Shown here piece by piece: positions 21,884-33,946 of a stretch of 64,000 nt of DNA. Below the pieces are notes generated by a model that had not been told where the DNA came from, did not search any database, and was given only the letters and a program-made list of their open reading frames with translations. Each line of letters opens with the position of its first letter. Positions within the stretch are counted from its first letter, which is position 1. The position numbers and the translations under genes are program-made. This stretch comes from Pseudomicrostroma phylloplanum (Eukaryota; Basidiomycota; Exobasidiomycetes; Microstromatales): the NCBI GenBank assembly GCA_039545275.1, contig BCHS01000002.1, positions 1,488,001 through 1,552,000 of the forward strand, in the 5' to 3' direction.

Positions 21884-24782
21884 CCATGATGCCAGAATTT
21901 CGCCGAAATTGGTAGCTGTACAGTATATACCCTTATTTTGCATTAGTCTTACGTGGCCGGAATCTTGTAGAGGCCCATCACACTTCTGAGCACACATACA
22001 CACACATCTTGCATTGCTTTGAGCCGCCATGACGTGACCTGAACGGAGCTGCTTAACCGCCTGACCATGCTGTCCGGCTCCTTGAGGAACCTCCGACCGG
22101 CCCATTACCACGGTTGTCGGTGTACTGACGACCATGACAAACGTTGCACTCTTCGCTCACTCCCTCGCCCTCCGGCACATCTATTGGAGCACATTTGCCA
22201 TTCCCATGGGTTCGGCTGTATTAGCCACGTGGGCCTTCTGTCATGCGTCAGTCTGAAGACCCGTACCTCCGCACAGCTCCGCCCGCCACTCGCAGCGTGG
22301 CTCTCATCTAGGCTGCCGACCCCGCATTGTGCGCCTGCACTTGCTCCCAGAGCTCTCCACAGCGCTATTGGGCTTACGAGATCAGACCTCGGTCTGGGTG
22401 ACAGCAAGTTTTGGCTCCAAGGTCTCAATGGCGCCACGTGCCAAGGCAATTTGGCCCAGACCGCACAGAGGAACACCCAGTTTCCGGGGAAGTGGTGACG
22501 CACGACTGGCTGCCTTGCCACCAGGACGACCGAAACAACGTCTTTGAACTACCCGCACGATGGACAGATACCAACGGACTCGACGAGCCGGGGAAGGGGG
22601 ATAAGTGGCTTTCAGAACATCTTTGGCCCCACCGGGCTCGCTTATTTGCCTGGGAAGCCCCATTCCCTGACTGGCACTCACGGCGTGCGGCTAGCGAGTC
22701 TGCCTAGCGTGGCTGCGTGGGAAAATAAAAATTCGAAGCCGGCGAAGGGCAATTGGTCCAAATGCCGAGTGCGGTAATTTGACGGCAAATCACAGAGGAG
22801 GATCCCAACCACCGGGATCAGTACCAGAGGACAGCAAGAATGACGTGGAGTCCACCCTGGGATCTACGCTGAGGGGGTTTCAGGGAGCAAGCTGACGCTT
22901 TGCCTTCGTCTTCATCTTCCTCTCCTTGCTTGCAGCGTGCAGATTCTGGCTGCTACTCCTGTCTTCGACTGCGTGGGGACAATGGCAAGCGCTGGTATTG
23001 ACATTCTTATCACTCAGATTCTAGGAACGACAGCGCCTGTAGCTTAGAGAGAGATAATGGTGCAGAAGCGCCCTCGGCTTTGCAAGGTGGGAAAAGGGGC
23101 CGCAAGCTTCGCTTGGAGCATGGTAAGGAGACTCCACCTGTCACGGCCTCGATCAGAAGCAAGTCTCCATCGGAGGTTGCGAGACGCGTCACTGCATAGC
23201 GCACAGCTTATGGCAGAGACTACGCAGGGCGTATGCATGCTTTCTGTAGTCCCAGCCAGCATCATCGTCTTTGACGTGTAGGCCCATTCTCGTACGGAGC
23301 TGAGGGACAAATGGGAGCGGGCAAGGGCCATTCCAAGCGGCGCTTGAACACGTATCGGCTCAGACTTGCCGCCGATTGTACTCCGCTTGCAGAACGATCC
23401 AGGTAAACGACGTACACATTACACAGGGTTCTGAAGGGAGGAGGCTAGTCATCGCATGGGTGGGACAAGAAGAAGCAAGGTGCGTCGGGAAACACACGCC
23501 CTGCCTCGGCTGCTGGTCGCGTGGCCTTCCACCTCCGCAACAAAGCAGGTACGATGACTAGCCAGCCGGAGCCACGGCATACTCGGGGCCACCCGAGGAA
23601 ATGTGACGTAGGGCAAGATGGGGAAGGCGCATCCCGTCTACAGTATCAGGCTGATAGTCTGGCACCACACAGGCCTGGTTCCCGCGGGGTAGACCGTCTC
23701 AAGGGCAATGTTTGCATCTCAGCCTTTGCCAACCCCTCCTCCGCCCAACTCCCCCCCCCCCTCCCCCTCCCTCCGCCCGTGGCCCGATTTTTTGACCTCC
23801 CGGCTTGGGCTCAGCCAAGCTATGCAGACCATCGGACATTGGGCTGAGTGGGCACTGCCGCGCTGCTGCCGCCCGCGAGTTGCTAGACACCCAAGTTCCA
23901 CTTGAGCGCCCTTGAATCTGTCGCCACCGCTTCAGCCAAGGCCCTCGTTGTCTTTCTCGGACGTAACCTCCCCACGGTCATGCTAGCGGAGCTGGAGTGC
24001 AGTCCCTCACTCTTGTTTCCCACACTTATCGACGCAGGGCAGCTCCCAAGTCTGCCTGGCAATCACTCTCCCGCTCAGGGCACTCCGCCGCCGCATATAC
24101 ATCGGACTGCAGCCGGACAAGACTCGGATGAAGTTCGCTTGCATCTCCCTCGAGGGGTTTAGACAGGTCCGTAAGCTTGGGAAGGCAAGTGGCCTGACGT
24201 CTTAACACTCTCGGTCCGAGAGGGTAGAGGCATCAGAGGGAGGGAGAGAGGTGATTCACCCCGCTTGCTCCCTACTCTTCCTACTCCCTCTTTCCCAATA
24301 CTTGCTCTTCCCTTGGTCTCATCTTCCTTTGCACTCTATATCCACGCACACGCATTCACACACGCATCCACTGTCCCCTGCCACTTCACTTCGCTTGCTC
24401 GCTGCTCTCCCTTCCTTCAAAGAGTACTCGGAGCTTCTCCATCGTATTTAGCCGGGTGTCTACCCTCTCCGCGCCGTGTCCTTGCCCCCGCGATTCATTC
24501 CTTCTATCTCGACTCACAGCATCTTCTCGACTAGCTGGGCTAACAGTCTTTACGCTGCATCTTTGCCGGCCGAGCTTCAATTCACTTGACAGGACGCTTC
24601 GATGGCGGACTCAGACCAATAACCCCTCCTTTTCACATTCAAAGGGACTACCTCGGCTGTTATACGCCGAAGGGGGAAACTGTAAGGTATCCCCCGATCC
24701 CTCCCGCCTCTTCGCGGCGACCAGACGCTCCTCGTAAGAGAGGCCTCTTGGAACCGCATAGCACGCAGGCTTGACAACAGCG
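21884..24782. other. Long gene-free stretch before the velvet gene
   Basis: 2.9 kb with no frame that shows protein family features or a clean chain of splice sites. Includes a C11 tract with further C runs (23751-23778), several GC-rich palindromic snippets and, at 24250-24480, a strongly pyrimidine-rich stretch that looks like the start region and leader of the velvet gene. Velvet and other developmental regulators often have long promoters and leaders, so this may be mostly regulatory; a non-coding transcript is possible but not shown. Confidence 0.6.
23751..23778. repeat. Poly-C / G-quadruplex-capable tract
   Basis: C11 followed by T-separated C5, C3, CC and GCCC groups. The minus strand therefore carries four or more G runs with short loops, the pattern of a G-quadruplex. 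It lies about 1 kb upstream of the velvet ATG. Confidence 0.7.
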
Positions 24783-27191
24783 ATGGGGTCTCATCAGGAC
24801 CGAAGCCAAGACCAGGCGACGCCAATTGCAGTCGAGCCCTCTTCATCCACACCACCGCGAATACTCGTGGACTCGACGCTGCCTGCGTCACCAGGCCCAT
24901 CAGCAAGCTCCTCTACCCGATCCCGTGTCTCGCCGAAATACATGATACCCGCATCGAGTGCTTTAGAGAGAGCAAGTCAAGACGCGTTCTCGAGCTCTCT
25001 TACACTAGATGAAATACCCAGTTTAGCACAATCTTCTTTCTTCAAGAGCGAAAGCGAGAGGAATGCACAATGCCACTTTACACTCAAGATTCAGCAGCAT
25101 GCCCGCATAGGATTGGCCCTAGGTGACGAGAGGTCGTCAGCCAAAAGCTGTAAGTCATCAGAAGGCCCCTAGATCAAACAGACCGCCTGTCGTCGCTCGC
25201 AATTAGCTCACATCCCCATGTATACACTCCCTGCGGTCTCCTCTCCTTCAGCTCGAGTGCCTCCGCTCGACCCGCCGATAATCTGCGAGCTTGTTGCAGA
25301 TACCCCAGCCGGAGCGTAAGTACCAAAGAATAGACTGACGAGCCCCTCACCGAGCTAACGAAGCTCCTCCTCAATATCCTCGTCGTTACTCCTCAGTTCC
25401 CTCTTTGGCATTTTGGAACTCGCATTGCGAGCCACACTGGTCGATGGCGTATCGCCCGAGAGGGTCATTGGTACAACACCAGCAGGTCTTCGCCCTTTAC
25501 ATGGTGATGTTGACCAGAGTGCCTTCATTGCGCCAATCTTTACTCGTACAGGTATGCATCTATACAGCCGACCCCATCAAACACACAACTTCATCACTGA
25601 CTCTATGTCAACATCTCATCCTTACTGTCTTCCCATCGACTGTAGACCAAAGTCTGTTCATCTTTTCAGAGCTTGGCGTACGCCCGACAGGTGACTTTCG
25701 AATCCGGCTCGACCTTGTGGACCGGTCAAACAGTAGCTTCATCAATCTAGGCTGCGTCTACACAGATCGCTTCGTTGTAGTAGGCGACAAGAGCAGCCAT
25801 CCCGGTCTTACCCCGTCTTCGGATCTGATGCAAGCCATCGTCCGTAGAGGTCTCAAGCTAAGGCTAACGAAAGCTTCGAAGGAGTGAGTAGACTCTTGAG
25901 CTCTTCAATCAAGCGCTGGCTAATCCTCTTCTCTGGCTCTTCTCTGACCCTTCTCTGCTCTTCCAGGGAAGTCCCTGCATCTCAAGGCAAGGCGAAGAAG
26001 AAAGCCTCAGCCTCCGGCACGAAACGACGAGTAGAGTCCCCTGAGTCTTCGCAGAATGAGTGGACCGGCACGAGTGGGCCAGTCTCATCATCATCCGGCC
26101 TAGCTCACCAGTACTTGTCAGACAGGCTGCAGATGGCCGAGGCGGAGGTGAGCAGACAGTCGCCAATGCCTCCTTTTTGTGCAACTGCTGATGTCCTTCC
26201 TCGTCTTCTACCTCAGGCTGCCAACCGGGACAATTCCTTGAGAGCGATACATCGCTCTCCCGCCGATCTGTCAGGCAGCAGCTCCCCTCACGACAGCTCC
26301 GGAAGACCCAGTCCGCGTCCAGGTATCGTTTCAAGAGCATCGGCCCCGGGCCGGTCCAGCCCTCTCCCTCCGGAGCCTACTCCCCACGTCTTGCGTGCCA
26401 CAGCAAGTCTACCACGCCTGCCAGCCTCTTCCACCAGATCAGATCCGGTCAGACCATGGGAGCAGCCTGGGAGCCACCTTCCTCCCCTTCGTCTAAGCGG
26501 AAGTGAAGAGCAGTACCCTTCTTCTCGGCTTCCAGCCCAGCTTCCACCCTTTCAGAGCTTGTCACGTCCATCCAATATCCGGCTACCCGCGATGAGATCT
26601 CCAGCTCTACCGTCACTCTATCAGCCTCAACAGCCTCAACAGCAGCAGCAACAGCATTTGCCTCGATTCCAGAATCAGCTGCCACAGCAGCAGCAGCCTT
26701 CTTATCAACTTTCCCATCGTCATCATCATCATCAGCCTCAACAGCAATACCCTCGGCCCCAACATCAACAAGAGTATCAATATCAGCATCAACACCAGCA
26801 CCAGCACCAGCACCAGCAGCGACAATCACATGACCCATACGATCAAGATATCATCATGGGGCCTCCACCGATACCTACCGCCAGCACCAGCAGCACCAGC
26901 AGTGGGAGCGGCAGCGGCAGCCAGGAAGACTACCCTTCCAACCGCCTACGACTCCCCTCGATCCAACACGTTCTCAAGGCAGCCGGCGATCCAGATCCAC
27001 GCCCATCGAGTAGGGAGAGACATCCTCTGTCTGCTGGAACAGGAGTGGGAGATGGCAGCGCCAGCGCCGGCGGTGGGCCCCCTTCGATGGAGGGCTCCAC
27101 TGAGGAAGGCGCTCGTAGAGGCCAGAGCCAGGGCCAGGGTGGGCGACCGGCGGGGGAGCGATGGCCCTGGGGACAAGGGTATCGGCAGTGA
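24783..27191 (+). CDS. Velvet-domain developmental regulator
   Basis: Six exons by my reading (24783-25149, 25252-25315, 25397-25551, 25646-25883, 25967-26147, 26217-27191), 659 residues. Velvet proteins are fungal transcription regulators with an NF-kB-like DNA-binding fold that control spore formation and secondary metabolism, often as heterodimers. Seen: the velvet domain spread over exons 1-4, from CHFTLKIQQHARIGLALG through SRVPPLDPPIICELV to LFIFSELGVRPTGDFRIRLD and LTPSSDLMQAIVRRGLKLRL. A basic nuclear-signal-like KAKKKASASGTKRR follows. The C-terminal half is disordered Pro/Ser with a Gln/His tract. Intron 5 (26148-26216, 69 bases) has good splice sites but is in frame and open. VosA, VelB or VeA identity is not decided. 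Confidence 0.87.
26622..26826 (+). repeat. CAG/CAA/CAT repeat coding a Gln/His-rich tract
   Basis: Imperfect trinucleotide and hexanucleotide repeats inside the last velvet exon. They code for polyglutamine runs, HRHHHHQ, and an alternating Gln-His stretch (about five QH units near 26782-26817). Such tracts change length easily and often act in activation or condensate formation. Confidence 0.9.
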
Positions 27192-27551
27192 TGCGGGAAG
27201 AAGAAGAGGAGCAGAGCAGAGCGGCAGTGAGAACAGAGGAGGTAGAAGAATGTGAGGAAGAGATGGAGATGAGGAGGGTCGCCTGGCACTGGTATGTATC
27301 ATCATGTTACCCTATATATTGCACGAACCCTCTGCGATTTCGTTCCCACCCTACCCCCCTAATCAAACCCGCCCGTGGCCTGCAGGCTCATTCGCAGGCC
27401 AGGCATAAACAGTAGTCACGCAGCCACGCTGGAGCAATGCTTTGTTCGTTCTCATGCTCGATACTCATGGGGAGTTGGAGCGGTAGATGGTAGAATTGAA
27501 CAACGGACCGACAAGGGCGAATGCGAGCGGGGCTCTGATCTCTCTCTAGCT
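27192..27551. other. Convergent spacer, velvet / MYST genes
   Basis: 360 bases of shared 3' flank between two converging stop codons. I see no gene; frames here continue as shadows of the flanking exons. Confidence 0.6.
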
Positions 27552-30500
27552 TCACAGCTGCCCATCAACATCCGGATCGTCCTCACCATCAGCGTCGTCA
27601 TCATCATCGACATATACAGAACCCCCCTCCTCGTCCTCCTCATCCTCGTCTTCCTCTCCTTCAGCATCGGCATCCGCATCAGCATCGTCCTCGGTCTCAT
27701 CCCCAATGACGACCTCGACGACTGTGCCGCCACGCCCCAGAGTCGTAATTCGCCTCTGCTTCTTGTCCTTGTCAGGCGTGGCCGCCGTCCTGTCTGGTGA
27801 GGCGCTTGCGGCTGCAAGGATTGCTCGCGTAGCGCGCTTAATAGGCGTTGTAGGCCCAGAAGTCAGAGGCGAGGTAGGGCGGACAGGCGAGTCGGCGCTG
27901 ACCAAGTCCACTGGTGTTTGTACAGGTGAATCAGCTTTAGCAGCCGAGGCGGGAAGGATGACGTCTGGCTGGCCTGCCTCCTGGAGCAGAACATTCTGCG
28001 CAGAGGCGTCTTCTTGTCTACCATGTCCATTGTGGAGCGAAGTGCTTGCAGCCTTTGAGCCTCCCAGCGTCTCTTCGGTGACTTCAACAGCTTGGTCGAG
28101 CCTCCTTGCTGCCTCTTTCGCTTCGTTGGCCGATTTCGCAAGCCCGGCTTCTGTGAGAGTCTGCCCAGCGCCGGTACCTGCATCTGCGACTTTCCCGTTC
28201 ATGGTCGGGGAAAGCGGAATGGCCGCGGCAATCGCTTTGTCCGTCGCCTCGACAAAGGATGGGGATCCTGCAGTGTGGAAGGCCCCTTGAGCGTTCGCCT
28301 CTGATGACGGAGCTGCTGCTGACATTGAGAGGCTCATCGCAGCAGTCGCGCCGCCACGAGTCATCAGGAACGGAGTCCAGCGAAGCTTTCCCGGCTTGAC
28401 TTTGACATAGCCCTTTGAATCATAATTTTTCAGGTGCGCAATGATGTAGTCCCGGTCGAAGTGGATCTGATAATCAGTCGGAACAGCATTGGCGTTCTCT
28501 TTGCCCTTGCGAGCAGCGCCAGCCCTACCACTCGATCCGCCACCTCGCGGTCTGCCCCTTCTGCCCGGACGTTGTGTTGCTGTTGCAGAGGCCGCACTCA
28601 ACGGCGGAGACGTCGTATCGCTGTTGACTTGGCCATCTCTCGACTTGTACTTGAGCGTCGCCGGAGCTCGCGAACCAGAGATTCCGTCATACACGATGAT
28701 CATGTCCTGTTCTTTGAGAACGTAGTGAATGTCTTCTGGAGTCATGGCCGTACCAGCACAGATGTCTTCGATAGTCACAGAGTCCGGAGCTGTGCGCAGA
28801 TACTGGAACACAGCCAGAGTCCAGTAATTGCGGTAAGACAGGAGGCCGAGGTCAGACAGAGGCTTCTCGGGTGAGCCTAGTGTCCCCTCCTTCTTTGACA
28901 AGAGGTAGCTGAAGTCGATGATGAAGTTGCCCCAGCCTCTCCTTTGGCGGATGGGCAAGGTCATGATGCAAGACAGGTTGTAGCCCATATGACTCCTCTT
29001 CTCTTTGGAGAAGTAGCCGACGAAGTGGGCGCCCAGATCGTCCATCTCAGCCACGATGTAGAAAAGGAAAGGCTCAACGTCGTAGTAGAGGGTCTTGTGA
29101 TCAAGGAACATCTTGGCGAGGAGGCAGAGGTTTTGGCAGTAGATCTGCGTGGGGGGGAAACGATAGGCCTCGATCAGTATCACTCAACCGAATGGCTCCA
29201 CTCCTGACTGCTGCTCACCTTGCTCTTCCTGCCATCAACCTCGAAGATACTGATGTTACCATCTCGATAGATCTCGTCCCCTGGCGGATGTCGGACCTTG
29301 CACTTGATCCGATGTCGGGTGGCCATGAACCTACTTTTCATGTACTTCAAGCAGTACTCGCAGAGCCACAGCCTTCCATCTGGAACAAGAGAGTATTCCT
29401 CCGGATATGGAGCTTGATACCAGACATCGAGGTCAAATGTCGCAAAGCGGATCATACGGATTGGAGTTGCAATTCCGGTCTCCGCCGCTGAGGCAGCTAC
29501 GGCAAGGTCTTCCCCGACGGGCGTCGATGGTATGGAGACTTGAGATGAGCCCATCGGAGTAGCCGAGCCCCCTCTGTCTCCTGCGACAGAGGACCCACCA
29601 CCTTCAAGAAGATCATGAGCGGGACGTCTGGCTGGGATCATGCGAGGGGTTCGACTTGCTCCATCTGCCGCTCCTGTCCCTGCCCAGGAAGACCCAGTAA
29701 AGTATCCAGCTGCAGATGAGTGATGAGCCAAGCCAGAAGATTGAGAGCTGTCACCAGGCCGCTTGATGGGTCGACCTCGCGACGTCCCTGGTAGTGCCGC
29801 TACAGCACTGCCCAGCTTCGTCTCAGCACCAAGCTTACTTCTTTCGAACTTCGCTTTGTCTTCTGCTTGAGGCCTTGTTCGGCCTGTGTCAGCTTCTGTC
29901 GCACTGAGTATCCCGCCGAAGCGATCGACATCTGTCTCTTCTGCTTCCTCATCTGCCGAAGAGTCATCTTCATTGTCCTCCGGCGTCTCACTGACCTGAG
30001 CTCGCTTGTTACGATGCTTCCTGTGTGCAGATGTAACGTCTTGATCGTCCTCGTCCGCTTCCTCCTCCTGGTCTGGCTGATCCCAAGGCTCTGTATCAGA
30101 ATCGTCTGCGTAGAAGTTGGAGATAGCCATCGATCCTGCAGCTGCTCGCTTTCTGGCTGGCAGCTGGGAAGCCGAGGATGACGAGACACGTCTACGATTG
30201 TCTGGCCTGCCGTTGGGGGTACCGAGCTTGAGCTTCAGCAGGGGAGTAGATCGCTCCAGAGCCCTCTCCTTTCCTTTCCTAGCAGAGCTCGAAGAGGCTG
30301 GAGACAGGTCATCCGATGGGCTTGCAACCTGTGAGGGCGGAAGATTTAATCTGTTAGATGACGCAGCAACCCAGGCCTCACTCAGCCTGCCTTCTCACTC
30401 ACCTCGTAGCTCTTATTCTTGTTCGTTGGCTTCCTGGCCCTGATACCCTTCCTAGCCTCTCCGATAGTCTGTGGTCCTCCATCATCTTCCTCAGGAGGCA

Positions 30501-31640
30501 GCGGCGTACTCGCCTCCATTCGACCAGGATACTTCTCTGGCGTATTAGGGCTGACTGCTCTAGCCCCTCTCTCCCAGAGACCATAGCTCGAGGCCAAGGG
30601 AGAAGAGACCGAAGAAGAACGAGCGCTGACGAGACCGTTGGGTAGAGCTTTAGGGCGATGAGAGACTTTTTTGACGTGCTCACCAAGCTCCTGACAGGTG
30701 GGGCAGTACCATTGGCCCTTCGGAGGCTCTTTCAGAGGTGGTGAGAGGCAGTAGAGATGCCACCCTCGGTCGCAACGATCGCAGAACATGATAGCATCCT
30801 GGAAAAATTCGGAGAGAAGTCAGCTGACAACTCTGTCTGGGACCTGGACCTAATCGTCTTCTACTCACATCGTCCCCCTTTGTCCCACAGATCTCGCACT
30901 CTTTGCATTCTAGGCACGACCAAGGATAGTTCTGAGCTACGGCAATTTTGCGGGGATTTCTGCCCCACCGCATACAAGTCGGATGACCTGAAGATCGATC
31001 GAGGACGCCAAGGAAGGAAGGGATGCTCAAGGTCAGCCTGCTTATCTGCCTGCTCCACTGCTCCCCGAAAAGACTCACCACTGCTGCCACAGACGTGACA
31101 ACTTATTAACAGCTCATCTTGGCCAGCCTTGTTCTTCTGATAGCCACAAAAAGCGCATTGATTGCTAGGAGGCGCCGCCTTCTTGATTATGCTACGATTG
31201 TGTTTTGGAGTCTTTGTCTTGGAAGGTCTGGCAGGCAGAGGGCTGCTAAGAGGTACGGGAGAGGACGCGAAGGAAGTGGACGACGAGGGGCCGTGCATAT
31301 GGTCTCTCTTTGGCCGCTTTGCAGGTCGTGCAAGACTGGACGAGGGAGACGAGGGAGCAAAGGCCTGCTGAGTGGAAGATACGGAGATCGACAGTGGTAT
31401 CAGTATGTCTTCCCTCTGGTCATGTATGCTATTCCATCATCATCGCGATGCATCATCAGCATCTGCGCCCATGCCGAGATTGTCAGACGGAATGGGGTAG
31501 CTCGCGACGCGAGGGATGATCCTGGTAGATGAGCTCAAATAGCTTCCGCGACTACTCACCGACTGGTCCCCCTCTCCATCGCCATCGGCGGTCAAGCTTG
31601 ACGAACTCGCGGCATTGGCCAGAGCCTTGCTCTTGGACAT
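27552..31640 (-). CDS. SAS3: MYST histone acetyltransferase, KAT6/Sas3 type, with double PHD finger
   Basis: Six exons on the minus strand (31640-31560, 31367-31079, 30987-30869, 30798-30403, 30328-29219, 29144-27552), 1,195 residues. Catalytic subunit of a NuA3/MOZ-like complex that acetylates histone H3. Seen in order: a double PHD finger with [47 protein letters not shown] and [20 protein letters not shown]; a disordered acidic linker; the MYST C2HC finger (CEYC ... HRIKC); the catalytic core with NLSCIMTLP (catalytic Cys), acetyl-CoA loop RQRRGWGNF and [10 protein letters not shown] (general-base Glu); winged-helix part through [11 protein letters not shown]. The tail is Ser/Ala-rich and then nearly all Asp/Glu. 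Exon joins rebuild both PHD fingers exactly. The start of exon 2 is the least certain splice site. Confidence 0.92.
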
Positions 31641-32112
31641 CGTGCTTCCCAGGCAAGTGTCTCAGGAACGCTCTCGAGCAAGGCAGAGCTTAAGCTTAGA
31701 GCTTGGGCTTAGGCCCGCCTTGGCAGGGGAGAAGCGCGTATGCTACGTCAGGACGCCGTATCGCGTAGATCAGGGGCGCGCTTTGCAGATACGGATGAAG
31801 AAGATTGGGGGGACTAGAGAAGGCGATTGGCAATCGTGGTAGCCAAGGAGGCTCGCAAGACGGGTCGAAGGAGAAGGCGAAGGCGAAGGTAGCGAGCGCT
31901 ACTGCTGACTTGGGTCGTCGAGGTGGTCCAGGAGGGGGCCATGCTCCGACCAGCTTGACTCCGCCCAGAGGCAGTAGACCAGAATGCGCGCACATCGGAA
32001 CGGAACGAACGGAAAGAGGGCAAGGCAGTCTAGCGCGAGAGCGTATGGTACGACTTTGAGCCTAGATCCTACCGCATCGTGCTTGTCACTGGAGCTTGCC
32101 CCAGGTCTAGCA
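31641..32112. promoter_or_regulatory. Divergent promoter spacer, MYST / ELP6
   Basis: 472 bases between two divergent starts. Contains AAGCTTAGAGCTTGGGCTTAGGC-like direct repeats near 31690-31713 and a GGCGAAGGCGAAGGC run near 31872-31890. No clear TATA box. The ELP6 frame is open upstream to 31984 but with no extra conserved sequence. Confidence 0.45.
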
Positions 32113-33049
32113 ATGGCTCCTATACCCCTCAGCTCTCTGCTTTCGTTCTCGTCTTCTGTCGGCGCTCCTCTTTTGCCGCCCAAGGGGACTCAGGTCCTGG
32201 TCACCGACACCATCTCCTGCCCAGCTGCTGTCCTTTTGGTTCACTTTGCTCGCTCTGCTCTTCTCGAGTCCACAGCTGCTCCGACGCCAGTGATATGGCT
32301 GGGCTGCGATGGTCACGGTCTGCCGCATTGGGTCTCCATATGTAGGAAAGTGGGCCTCAATCTGCAGGCTCTGATCTCAAAGGGTCTGTTCACATTCATC
32401 GATGCCACCGAGGTGCTGTGTCAAGAAGAAGAGGAAGCCGGCGGAGAGGAGCCTCTGAAGATCCTGTGTTCCACCTTGAAGCAGCAACTCGAGAGTGTAG
32501 CTCAACTTGCTTCGCTGCAGATACCTAATGGAGCTCATGCGGCCTCGAGCTCACCACAAGCGATCGTCATTGTAGACGATATCTCTTCCCTCGCCTGGAG
32601 TCTCCCCTCGCCCCCCTCTATGCACGAGGTGAACGCTGCTGCAAGATCCACTGGCCGCTGGGCGGTCGCATTGAGGACTCTTTGTTCGAACGTAAGTAGC
32701 TGCGAAACACAAGACCTCACCCATTGCATAGCATGGCTAATGAACCTCCCCGCCCTATCCATCGCAGTACTCTGCCTCGCTCATCACGCTGCAGCATTCT
32801 CGCGCCGACTCTCTCTCGACCCAGCTCTTCGCCCGGCTGTTTCGCTCCTCGTCCCTCTGGATAGAAGTCAAAGAGCTCTCCTCGGGTCGAGCGCGTGACT
32901 GTACGGGCGAGATTGCCGTGCATCCTTTGGAGGGCGCCGAAGGTGACGTCCTCACACCGGCCATGGGCAACGGCAAAGCTGTCCTCTTCCTCATTGGCAA
33001 CGACGGTAAGACACACTTCTGGGCGAGAGGGACGCAAGGGACTGCATAG
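32113..33049 (+). CDS. ELP6: Elongator complex subunit Elp6
   Basis: Two exons (32113-32691 and 32768-33049), 286 residues. Elp6 is a RecA-fold subunit without its own ATP site that forms the hexameric Elp456 ring of Elongator, the complex that modifies wobble uridines of tRNAs. Seen: an N-terminal GTQVLVTDTISCPAAVLLVHF strand-helix replacing the P-loop, PVIWLGCDGHGL, the acidic strand AIVIVDDISSLAWSL that is the best family mark, and C-terminal LSSGRARDCTGEIAVHPL ending in FLIGNDGKTHFWARG. The 76-base intron has GTAAGT and CGCAG ends. Converges on the HYPK-like gene. Confidence 0.87.
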
Positions 33050-33274
33050 AGATGCATAGGTAGTTCCCGAGTGGCAGTGAAATAGTGGGCAAGGCGGCGC
33101 TCAAGCTCGTCCAGCCACAGCATACCCAGAAGTTGATTCATATGTAACATAGCAAAGTTTGCATCTCGTCTAGATTGAGTATAAGCTTTTGTACAAGTAT
33201 TTCCACAGTCTGTCCCTCTGTCGCTTCTTCCGAGACCTCTCGCACCAGCGCCTAGCAAACCCATCCTAAGGGCT

Positions 33275-33699
33275 CTAGGACACTACGATCTTCTTGATAG
33301 CTGCGCCCAGGTCTCCATTGGCTTCTTGCAGAGCGGCTTCAGCCTGTGACCGCGAGAGTAGCAGCTCCTTGTACTAGACCGCGTGAGAAGCAAAGCAATG
33401 CAACGGGTGCTGCGATCAGTCACCTCCCTCTGATTCGCCCAGCAGCATCGCACATATTTCCTCGTACTCACCAGAAAGTCCACATCATCCTTCTTCACCT
33501 TCTTCCCCACCCCAGTAGCACCCGCACTCTTCTTCTTGTTCTGGGCCGCCTCCTCGGGCATCTCGACACAGACTTTCCTGATTGCCTTTTCCATCCTGCC
33601 CCTCTCGAAGGTGTATGGGCCCGCAGAGGAAGGTACGCCAGGCGTGGGGATGTAGTCTGCCCACTCTTGGATGATCTCGGATTGATTTTGAGGAGCCAT
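33275..33699 (-). CDS. HYPK: HYPK-like UBA protein, NatA acetyltransferase partner
   Basis: Two exons on the minus strand (33699-33472 and 33373-33275), 108 residues. The C-terminal half is a HYPK-type UBA domain: KKDDVDFLYKELLLSRSQAE followed by ALQEANGDLGAAIKKIVVS. HYPK binds the NatA N-terminal acetyltransferase on the ribosome and tunes it; it also has chaperone-like activity. The N-terminal part (EWADYIPTPGVPSS) is variable. Joining at CTG|GTGAGT and TAG|TAC makes the UBA helix continuous. The acceptor CTAG is unusual for this window but gives the only in-phase domain. The plus-strand neighbour starts 247 bases away. Confidence 0.8.
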
Positions 33700-33946
33700 A
33701 GGGGGGGGATTTGTGATGAGACGGGAGACTGGTAGAGTGAGGTCGGGGTCAGTCAGAAGATGACTTGGGGTTGCGTTGCTGTGGTAGAATGGGATGGTGG
33801 GACTGGCGGAGTGGAGAGACAGACTGTCGAAGATGCGGAAAGGGAACCTCGACTCGCAGGACTCACATCTTCCGATTGTCAAAATTCTGGCTCCTCACTC
33901 CTGCCCGCAATCGTACTCGGCTCAGGACGTAAGTGAAAGGGAGACG

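Noticed and set aside
22067..22498. 143-codon plus frame in the gene-free block as a gene
   Set aside because: His/Cys/Ser/Leu mix with no recognisable block, competing frames of similar size on both strands.
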